Shown here: piece after piece, positions 1 to 5,699 of the stretch
Numbering within the stretch: the stretch's first letter is position 1
How the letters are laid out: each line of letters starts with the position of its first letter
Source of the DNA: Planctomycetota bacterium
Lineage (GTDB): Bacteria; Planctomycetota; SBBH01; JAHFOU01
Length of the DNA stretch: 6,323 nt
Assembly (NCBI GenBank): GCA_023261525.1
Contig: JAHFOU010000141.1
Location: 1 to 6,323 of the forward strand
Direction: 5' to 3'
The notes under the pieces: model-generated
What the model saw: the letters and a program-made list of their open reading frames with translations, nothing else
Told to the model about the DNA's origin: nothing
The model's database searches: none
Program-made: the position numbers and the translations under genes

Positions 1-2093
1 TGCGGCTCGACCTTCCGGCGGGATGGACGCCGACGACGCCCTGCGACTGCCTCGATGCCGCGGACCGCATCCTGACCTCGACCAGCGAGCTCTTCACCTG
101 GGCGCAGTGGGACGCCTTCTGCGACACCCTCCCCTTCACGGGCACCTCGGACGAGACCCAGGCCAAGCGGGACCTCCTCAAGGCCAACTTCAACCCGAAC
201 AGCGACCTCAACAAGTTCAACCCCAACCCCTCCCTGTGGCGGAGCGTCGACAAGTGCGACCTCCTGGCCTATTCGACGGAATTCAGCCTGACCCCGATGT
301 CGGAGCACGCCCTCGCCTGCATCGGTCGGGTGCTGGGCAGGGACGGCCGTCTCCTGGCCGCCCGGACCCTGGAGGCCACCCTCTCGGGCCCCTCCCTCTT
401 CCGGATGACCACCCAGAAGGAGTTCGTCTGCGAGGACCTGGGCCGCCTGGACCTGGCCGGCGACGAGAAGGACCTGAGGCTCCCGGGCTTCCGCCGGCCC
501 GGCGCCTCCGAGTTCCTCACCCAGAGCCAGGGGGAGGGAAGGACCTGGGGCCACCGCCTCGACGTCAGCGACCTGTACCCGGGGACCTGGATGGCGGGGG
601 ATTGCCGGGGCGCCTCCCTCCAGACCTACCCCGAGCCCTATGTGGATCTCCGTCCGACCTGGCCGTACGCGATCCGGGCAGCGGACTGGGACGGGAACCT
701 CCAGCGCGCCACGATCGAGACGCGCGAGGACCCGCCCACGCTGGGCTTCCTGGCCCGATACACGGCGGGCCTGGACCTGGACGTGACGGCCGGGGGCGAC
801 CGGGACTGCGAGGGAGACGGCAACATGTTCTCCCAGATGGCGACCGGATACGCGCTCCAGCAGGGCCTGTTCAACCGCAGCCAGCCGGTCTCCCTGTATC
901 CGGACGGGTACTACGCCGAATGGGGAAAGGCCCCCGCCTACAACGACCGGGGAAGCGCCAACGGGAAGCACGGCGTGATCTCCTTCTGGATCAAGCCCAG
1001 CTGGGGAAAGATCGAGGACATGAATGTCCACAGCTTCGTGCGCTGGACGAATTTCGCCGAGCCCTCCTGGCAGTACGACATCGGCACGGACACGGGTGTG
1101 AACCAGTTCTTCTTCCTGGGGGCGGCGGAAATGATCTACAGCGGGGTCGACTTCGCGCGCGGATTCGTGGGGCAGTTCGAGACCGGACACGAACCGAGCG
1201 ATGCGGATCACGAGCACCGCTTCCTCACCCCGCCGCGGACCGCCCCGGCCCGACGCTGGTCCCTGCTCACCTTCTACTACGATTTCGAGGCGCCGAACGG
1301 GAACGAATGCGGCGAGCTCCTCGTCGACGACGGAAAGCGGGCGACCGACAAGGGCAGCTCCGACACCTACTCCACCTCCACGTTCAACGACCTCACCGGG
1401 GTCGCGGACATCACGGCGGACTTCTTCGACGGATGGCACCGGATCACCCTGGGCGGACGCATGGACAACGTCAACCTCAGCTACTCCCGCGAGGACTGCG
1501 ACGGCGGGAGCGGGTACTGGAGCTGGACGCCCCAATGGCAGTCCTCTGCGGCGGACGCCACCCTGGACGAGTTCGCCATCTACGACTTCGGGCGCAACGA
1601 ATCCAGCGCGGCGGCCCTGGCCGCCACCCGCTTCACGGAGGGGCGCTACTACAAGGGTGCGACCTACACCTTCCTGAACGAGCCCCATGGCGACATCGCC
1701 CCGGGATGGTTCTCGGCGCCCATCCGTCTGCCGAAGGGCTCCAGGCTCATCAAGGTGGCCTGGACCTGGTACCGGCCGGCCGAGCTCCCGGACGACTACG
1801 CGGAGATCGAGCTGGTCAACCCGGACGGCGCCGGATACCTCGGAGAGGGGTACACGCCGGGGAGCGCCCTTTCCCGCTCGACCCTGGCCAAGGGCTTCTC
1901 CGCCGACCGGCAGGACTGGGATCTGGCGCGGGACCTCGACATGCCCTTCCGGGCCCATGTGGTCTTCCGGCGCAGGGACGGGGTAACCCTGGATCCCAAC
2001 ACCCCCATGCTGGACTCCCCCATCCTCGACGACCTGGGTTTCTACACCACGCCGAGGGAGGGCTCCCGGATCCTGTCCTGGGGTACGCCCTAA
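1..2093 (+). CDS. Large LamG-domain protein, probably exported (3' part only)
   Basis: The frame is open from the window edge (first full codon at 3) to TAA at 2091-2093, giving about 696 visible residues; the true start is upstream. An ATG at 297 is internal, because recognisable conserved sequence precedes it. Visible residues 62-66 read NFNPN, followed by a KFNPNP repeat-like stretch, then 'VDKCDLLAYSTEFSL' near 82-96. This Asn/Pro-rich block plus TEFSL is a pattern I associate from memory with large planctomycete proteins linked to prepilin or secretion genes; I could not test it. Residues ~313-538 look like a LamG/concanavalin A-like beta-sandwich ('GVISFWIKPSW', then 'DGWHRITLGG', then 'ATLDEFAIYDFGRNES'), a fold that usually binds carbohydrate or mediates adhesion. 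A further beta-rich region ends in 'SPILDDLGFY' and 'ILSWGTP'. The signal peptide, if any, is outside the window. It could be a surface adhesin or a pseudopilus-associated protein; the exact function is unknown. Its stop overlaps the stop of the convergent acetyltransferase gene. Confidence 0.
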   Translation, partial: RLDLPAGWTPTTPCDCLDAADRILTSTSELFTWAQWDAFCDTLPFTGTSDETQAKRDLLKANFNPNSDLNKFNPNPSLWRSVDKCDLLAYSTEFSLTPMSEHALACIGRVLGRDGRLLAARTLEATLSGPSLFRMTTQKEFVCEDLGRLDLAGDEKDLRLPGFRRPGASEFLTQSQGEGRTWGHRLDVSDLYPGTWMAGDCRGASLQTYPEPYVDLRPTWPYAIRAADWDGNLQRATIETREDPPTLGFLARYTAGLDLDVTAGGDRDCEGDGNMFSQMATGYALQQGLFNRSQPVSLYPDGYYAEWGKAPAYNDRGSANGKHGVISFWIKPSWGKIEDMNVHSFVRWTNFAEPSWQYDIGTDTGVNQFFFLGAAEMIYSGVDFARGFVGQFETGHEPSDADHEHRFLTPPRTAPARRWSLLTFYYDFEAPNGNECGELLVDDGKRATDKGSSDTYSTSTFNDLTGVADITADFFDGWHRITLGGRMDNVNLSYSREDCDGGSGYWSWTPQWQSSAADATLDEFAIYDFGRNESSAAALAATRFTEGRYYKGATYTFLNEPHGDIAPGWFSAPIRLPKGSRLIKVAWTWYRPAELPDDYAEIELVNPDGAGYLGEGYTPGSALSRSTLAKGFSADRQDWDLARDLDMPFRAHVVFRRRDGVTLDPNTPMLDSPILDDLGFYTTPREGSRILSWGTP

Positions 2094-2626
2094 CCGTCGC
2101 GCATGGCCGTGCAGAAGCAGATCTCGCCCTTCATCCTGAGCAGGGTCTCGTGGTGGGGACAGGCCTCACAGCCCTTCCAGAACCCGGGATCCCGGCAGAC
2201 CTCCGCGTAGGGCACCGGAACCCAGCCCATCCGGGCATTCACCTTCAGGACGGCCCCCGAGGTGGTCAGCCCGAAGCGCCGGGCGGCGGGGAAGCGCGCA
2301 CGGGCCAGTCCGGCCGCCGCCTCCTTCAGGCGCCCCGCCAGGCCGTGCTGACGATGGGCCGGCGCCACGACCAGGGCGGAGGTGGAGACCCAGCGGTCCT
2401 GGTCCCAGGGGCAGACCAGGATGAACCCCGCAAGGACCCCGTCGGGGGAAAGGGCCAGGACCGCGAGCCCATCCGTGATCTTCCCGGAGAGTTCCGCCAG
2501 GCTCCGGGCGGCCAGCCCGATCACCTTGCCCTTCAATGCCTCCTGGAGAAGGGCGAAGGCCTCGGCGGCCCGCGGCGCGTCGGCGGCGGTGCTGGCCCGG
2601 ACGCGATAGCCGTCTTGCCCCTCCAT
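2090..2626 (-). CDS. GNAT-family N-acetyltransferase with C-terminal Cys cluster
   Basis: This 178-residue protein should transfer an acetyl group from acetyl-CoA to an amine; the substrate is not evident. The N-terminus 'YRVRASTAADAP' (7-18) is the typical first strand and helix of a GNAT domain. The acetyl-CoA pyrophosphate loop is R92-x-x-G95-x-A97 in 'VAPAHRQHGLAGRL'. Residues 127-140 (VLKVNARMGWVPVP) form the C-terminal half of the fold. A tail of about 30 residues holds C153-x2-C156-x13-C170-x-C172, preceded by FWKG. I recall this FWKGC..C...CxC tail from a subset of GNAT proteins in several phyla; a metal-binding or structural role is an inference. ATG at 2626 was chosen because the fold starts just after it. 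The frame stays open upstream to 2782, but that extension has no GNAT character and would run through the divergent deiminase gene. No clear Shine-Dalgarno is seen. The TAG stop at 2090-2092 overlaps the TAA of the convergent LamG gene. Confidence 0.
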   Translation of the reverse strand: MEGQDGYRVRASTAADAPRAAEAFALLQEALKGKVIGLAARSLAELSGKITDGLAVLALSPDGVLAGFILVCPWDQDRWVSTSALVVAPAHRQHGLAGRLKEAAAGLARARFPAARRFGLTTSGAVLKVNARMGWVPVPYAEVCRDPGFWKGCEACPHHETLLRMKGEICFCTAMRDG

Positions 2627-2642
2627 CGGCGCATGATAGGAT
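2615..2642 (+). promoter_or_regulatory. Candidate sigma70-like promoter for the deiminase-like gene
   Basis: TTGCCC at 2615-2620 and TAGGAT at 2637-2642 each match the sigma70 consensus at 4 of 6 positions, with a 16-bp spacer. The initiation point would fall at or next to the ATG at 2649, making the transcript leaderless. The -35 element lies inside the first codons of the divergent acetyltransferase. On the opposite strand TATCAT (2633-2638) matches a -10 element at 5 of 6 positions but has no good -35 partner. In a genome this GC-rich such matches are rarer than in AT-rich DNA, but the evidence remains weak. Confidence 0.
2638..2641 (+). promoter_or_regulatory. Shine-Dalgarno for the deiminase-like gene
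   Basis: AGGA ends 7 bases before the ATG at 2649 and supports that start. It overlaps the candidate -10 element TAGGAT, so it can be used only if transcription begins further upstream, inside the acetyltransferase coding region. Confidence 0.
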
Positions 2643-2648
2643 GCCGCG

Positions 2649-3569
2649 ATGTTCGGAGCCCAGTCGGAATTCGGCCCCCTGAAGCGGGTGCTCCTACACC
2701 GGCCCGGGGAGGAGATGGCCCTGGTCTCCCCCGCGAACCTCGGGGACCTGAACTTCGCGCGCCCCGTGGACGCCGCCCTCATGGCCGCGAACGTCGACGC
2801 CTATGCGTCCATCCTGCGCGCGGAAGGCGTCGAGGTCCATTTCCTGGCCGAGGTGCTGGCCGGGGACGCCGCGGCCCTGGCCGCCATCCGCCAACGCCCC
2901 AACCTCGTCTTCCTGAGGGACACGGCCTTCGTCTTCCGCAAGGGCGCGGTGCTGATGCGGATGAGCCTCTCCACCCGCCAGGAGGATCCGGGCATCGTCG
3001 GGCGGGCCCTGGAGCGCCTGGGCATCCCCCTGCTGGGGCGCATCGAGGCCCCGGGCCTGATCGAGGGCGGCGGGATCAGCTTCCTGGACGAAACCACCTG
3101 CACCATGGGCCTCTGCGACCGGGCCAACGAGAGCGCCGTCCGCCAGATGGCCGACCTGATCCTGGGCGATTCGGTCGAGACCCTCGTCGTCCTGCCCATG
3201 CCCAAGGGCATCGTGCACACGGACGGGCAGTTCATGATGGTGGACCGGGACCTGGCCCTGCTGTACCCGGCGCCCTTCCGCCTGCGCAAGGCCCGCGTCC
3301 TCGGCAAGGGCGGGACCCTGAGAGAGGCCTGGCTGGAGGACCTGCTTCAGGAACGGGGCATCCAGGTCGCGGAGGTCCCGGAGGGCTGGGACCTCAACGT
3401 GGTCGGGCTGAGGCCCCGCCAGGCCGCGGGCCTGGAGGTCGCCCAGGCGGCCCGCAAGGCCCTGGAATCCCGGGGCGGGCGCTACTTCTCCTTCGACGGA
3501 CGCGAACTCTGCGCCGGGATGGGCGGGCCCCACTGCGCCACCCTGCCCCTCCGCAGGACCCCCTGCTGA
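2649..3569 (+). CDS. Arginine deiminase/dimethylargininase-superfamily hydrolase
   Basis: This 306-residue cytoplasmic enzyme belongs to the guanidino-group-modifying superfamily (arginine deiminase, dimethylarginine dimethylaminohydrolase, amidinotransferases), which attacks a guanidinium carbon with a cysteine. The N-terminus 'SEFGPLKRVLLHRPGEEM' (6-23) is the classic first strand. Positions expected to be catalytic can be seen: D91 in FLRD, E139 in EGGG, H190 and D192 in VHTDGQF, and nucleophile C296 in 'GMGGPHCATLPLRR'. The order agrees with Asp-Glu-His-Asp-Cys in known arginine deiminases. At ~306 residues it is shorter than classical arginine deiminases (about 400-420), so it probably lacks their extra helical domain and is nearer dimethylargininase in size. 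Oddities: the usual EGGD motif is EGGG (G142), and the region after it reads 'GLCDRANE' where RTN-type sequence is common. The substrate (arginine, methylarginine or another guanidine) is uncertain. The start is supported by AGGA at 2638-2641. It diverges from the acetyltransferase with 22 bp between the starts. Confidence 0.
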   Translation: MFGAQSEFGPLKRVLLHRPGEEMALVSPANLGDLNFARPVDAALMAANVDAYASILRAEGVEVHFLAEVLAGDAAALAAIRQRPNLVFLRDTAFVFRKGAVLMRMSLSTRQEDPGIVGRALERLGIPLLGRIEAPGLIEGGGISFLDETTCTMGLCDRANESAVRQMADLILGDSVETLVVLPMPKGIVHTDGQFMMVDRDLALLYPAPFRLRKARVLGKGGTLREAWLEDLLQERGIQVAEVPEGWDLNVVGLRPRQAAGLEVAQAARKALESRGGRYFSFDGRELCAGMGGPHCATLPLRRTPC

Positions 3570-3576
3570 CTCAGGG
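3561..3576. other. Small inverted repeat across two convergent stop codons
   Basis: CCCTG (3561-3565) and CAGGG (3572-3576) can form a 5-bp stem with a 6-base loop. Nested inside is the odd palindrome CTGACTCAG centred on 3570, which follows directly from two convergent TGA codons one base apart. There is no T-run on either side, so it is not a canonical intrinsic terminator. It may have no function. Confidence 0.
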
Positions 3577-4203
3577 CGTGCGGCGGGATCCCTGGTAGAG
3601 GGCCAGGAGATCGAGGGTCTTCATGTGCCCGCACTTCATGGCGGGCGCGGCGTGGATGCGGAAGCCGGCCTCCTGCACCTTGCGGCAGAAGCTCATGTCC
3701 TCCCCCGTCCAGCGTTCCCCGTCCTTGGGATCGGGCTCGAAGGCGAACCAGGGACGTTTCAGGCGCTCGAAGACCTCGCGCCGGATCAGGGTGCATCCCA
3801 TCCCCACGGCATCCACCTCGATCAGGCCCTCGGATTCCTCCCAGCAGGGCTGGTAGCCGCCCCCCTCCTTCCTCCGGAAGAGGTTCGGATACAGCTCGAA
3901 GTCCCGGGTCATCACGGGGCACCAGCCCGCCACGACGGGGAGCTTCCGGTCGACCAGGTCGAGGAAGCCGTCCGGGGGCCGGATGTCGGCGTCGAGGAAG
4001 AGGAGGTTCGGGTGGGCGGTGGCGAGGAAGCGGGAGGCCAGGACGTCCCGCGCCATCTCGATGGGGACGTTGGAGAGATAGCAGACCTCCAGGGCACCCC
4101 CGTACCGGGCCGCCATCTTCTGGATGGCCAGGGCCGTCTCCCAGCGGACCTCCCCCAGGCAGGGGACCGCAAGGAAGACCGAATTCCCGGGTCCGGGAGG
4201 CAT
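3571..4203 (-). CDS. Small GT-A-fold glycosyltransferase (family 2-like)
   Basis: This 210-residue protein is a predicted nucleotide-sugar-dependent glycosyltransferase. Residues 9-16 (VFLAVPCL) form the first Rossmann-like strand. 'HPNLLFLDADIRPPDGF' (64-80) carries the metal- and sugar-nucleotide-binding DXD motif, D71-A-D73. 'VDAVGMGCTLIRREVF' (130-145) is the usual mid-domain strand. 'WTGEDMSFCRKVQEAGF' (165-181) holds E168-D169, the ED-type acceptor/catalytic motif, and H193 in CGHMK follows as a possible metal ligand. No signal peptide or membrane segment is visible, so it is probably cytoplasmic or peripheral. It is short, close to a bare catalytic domain, and similar compact enzymes are known in phages and in surface-polysaccharide loci; donor and acceptor are unknown. 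It is the last gene of the operon. Its ATG lies 2 bp after the protease stop with only a weak GGA (4210-4212) as ribosome site, so translational coupling is likely. Its TGA is 1 bp from the stop of the convergent deiminase-like gene. Confidence 0.
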   Translation of the reverse strand: MPPGPGNSVFLAVPCLGEVRWETALAIQKMAARYGGALEVCYLSNVPIEMARDVLASRFLATAHPNLLFLDADIRPPDGFLDLVDRKLPVVAGWCPVMTRDFELYPNLFRRKEGGGYQPCWEESEGLIEVDAVGMGCTLIRREVFERLKRPWFAFEPDPKDGERWTGEDMSFCRKVQEAGFRIHAAPAMKCGHMKTLDLLALYQGSRRTP

Positions 4204-4205
4204 GG

Positions 4206-5699
4206 CTAATCCGCGGGCGGTTCGGACGTCGCGGCGCCGAGCTTCGTCTGGTAGGGCAGGTGGATCTGGAGGGTCTTCTTCCCGCGGGTGACCTCGATCA
4301 GCTTCAACGGCACGGGGCCGTCCCCGGAGCGGACCTGGTCCCAGAAGGCCTCGAAGTTGGGCAGCGGAACCCCGTCCACGGACTTCACGATGTCCCCCTC
4401 CAGGAGCTGATCCTCCGCGTCGCGGCTGTAGCCCGGGTAGGTCTCGATGCGTCCGGTGATGACCGCCCCCTTCTCCCCGCGGATCTCGGTGTCGTAGGGG
4501 GCGCGGGCATAGGCGCCGATGGGGTCCATGCGGATGGACTGGTGGAAGGCCAGGGAGGCGACCCCCTTCGCCTTGAGGATCACGGGCTCACGGCGCTGGA
4601 CCTCGATCTCGAACTCCTGGCCCGGCTTGATCCGGTCGATGGCCCGGTAGACTTCCGGCACGTCGTCCGGAAGGGAGGCGTTCACCTCCTTGCCCGCGAT
4701 CCGGCTGATCACATCCCCGGTCTCGAGCCCGGCCGCCGCCGCAGGGGAGTCCGGGAAGACCTTCAGGACCTTGACCCCCTTCTCCAGCTTGTAGGCCCAT
4801 TCCAGCTCGTCCTCCTCGGGACGGAAGGGGCCCAGGTCGGCCCCCAGGAGGTTCCGGTCCACTTGGCCGTCCCCGGCTGCGGCGGCCTTGAGGTCCTCCA
4901 GGACCTCCCGGGCCGTGTTGATGGGAATGGCCAGGCCCAGGCCGTCGCAACGGGGATAGCCGCGGGAATTGATGCCCACGACCTTCCCGTCCAGGGTGAC
5001 CAGGGGGCCGCCGGAGTTGCCGGGGTTGATCGGGGCGTCCGTCTGCAGGAAGACGTTCATGAGGCCCGAGATCCCGCCGCGGGGAGTGGCCATCGGCCCC
5101 CCGTACCGCCCGAGGTGACCGATGATCCCGAAGGAGATCGAGCGCGACAGGCCCAGCGGGGAACCCAGGGTCGCGGCCATCTGCCCCGGCTTCAGGGTCG
5201 AGGAGTCCCCCATGGGCAGGACCTTGACGTAGTTCCGGGTCGCCTCGTTGCGCATGTCGAGCTGGATCAGGGCGAGGTCCATGGCGTAGTCCCGGGCCAG
5301 GACCTTGGCGGTGACCCAGGCGCCGTTGTAGAGCATGCACTTCAGGTCCCGCGCCTCCCCGACGACATGGGCGTTGGTCAGGCCCCGTCCCTCGGCGTCG
5401 ATCAGGAATCCGCTCCCGGTGCCGCCCAGCTTGCGGTTCTCGAGATGAAGCAGGGCCGGGCAGGCGTCGCGGAGCATGCGCTCCAGCCCCTCTTCCAGGC
5501 CGGGCGCGGCCGGCGGGGGAACGGGGACGGGAGGAGGCGGGGGCGGCGGCCCGGGCGCCGGCGCCACCGGCGCGGGCGCCGGCGGCGGCGGGGTGGGAGC
5601 GGCACGGTGGATCTGCCCGCGGAGATTGAGGACCGCCACGCCCAGGACGACGAGGAAGGCGCCTTGAGCCGCGACGGCGACCTTGAGGCCCGTGGACAT
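4206..5699 (-). CDS. Membrane-anchored HtrA-like serine protease with two PDZ domains
   Basis: This 497-residue protein is a trypsin-like S1C-type (HtrA/DegP/DegS-like) protease expected in the periplasm, facing away from the cytoplasm. Residues ~7-26 form one hydrophobic segment (signal anchor or signal peptide; no evident cleavage site or lipobox). Residues ~35-66 are an almost pure Pro/Ala/Val linker. The protease domain spans ~75-275 with triad H111 (TNAHVV), D141 (AMDLALIQL) and S229 (GNSGGP). 'GSPLGLSRSISFGII' (179-193) is the typical HtrA segment. PDZ1 is ~283-375 ('SPAAAAGLETGDVISRIAG') and PDZ2 is ~395-482 ('LLEGDIVKSVDGVPL'). HtrA family members degrade misfolded envelope proteins or cleave regulatory substrates, with PDZ domains sensing C-termini; the target here is unknown. 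The start ATG overlaps the TGA of the upstream VWA gene by one base and has a good ribosome site (5705-5713). Three cysteines (C80, C121, C251) are present; their pairing is unknown. Confidence 0.
   Translation of the reverse strand: MSTGLKVAVAAQGAFLVVLGVAVLNLRGQIHRAAPTPPPPAPAPVAPAPGPPPPPPPVPVPPPAAPGLEEGLERMLRDACPALLHLENRKLGGTGSGFLIDAEGRGLTNAHVVGEARDLKCMLYNGAWVTAKVLARDYAMDLALIQLDMRNEATRNYVKVLPMGDSSTLKPGQMAATLGSPLGLSRSISFGIIGHLGRYGGPMATPRGGISGLMNVFLQTDAPINPGNSGGPLVTLDGKVVGINSRGYPRCDGLGLAIPINTAREVLEDLKAAAAGDGQVDRNLLGADLGPFRPEEDELEWAYKLEKGVKVLKVFPDSPAAAAGLETGDVISRIAGKEVNASLPDDVPEVYRAIDRIKPGQEFEIEVQRREPVILKAKGVASLAFHQSIRMDPIGAYARAPYDTEIRGEKGAVITGRIETYPGYSRDAEDQLLEGDIVKSVDGVPLPNFEAFWDQVRSGDGPVPLKLIEVTRGKKTLQIHLPYQTKLGAATSEPPAD
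5502..5597 (-). repeat. Low-complexity Pro/Ala-coding tract in the protease gene
   Basis: About 32 codons encode mainly proline with alanine and valine (protein residues ~35-66). On the + strand, GGGCGCCGGCG occurs at 5553-5563 and again at 5574-5584, a 21-bp (7-codon) offset consistent with in-frame repeat expansion. The tract probably encodes an extended spacer between the membrane segment and the protease domain, and it may vary in length between strains. Confidence 0.

Noticed and set aside
297..2093. A complete 598-residue protein starting at the ATG at 297
   Set aside because: Patterned sequence (NFNPN, STEFSL) continues upstream in the same frame to the window edge without a stop, so this ATG is internal.
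2627..2782. N-terminal extension of the acetyltransferase to an ATG at 2782
   Set aside because: The added 52 residues show no GNAT features and would overlap the 5' end of the well-supported deiminase-like gene; the fold begins right after the ATG at 2626.
23..3598. A ~1,191-codon open frame on the + strand spanning the LamG, acetyltransferase and deiminase regions
   Set aside because: Its translation is dominated by Arg, Gly, Pro and His with no recognisable domain, and it crosses three genes with clear family motifs in other frames. High GC removes stop codons and makes long spurious frames common.
5520..5600. Dense GC palindromes as a possible terminator or origin element
   Set aside because: They fall inside a proline/alanine codon tract in a clear gene and have no T-run; codon bias explains them.
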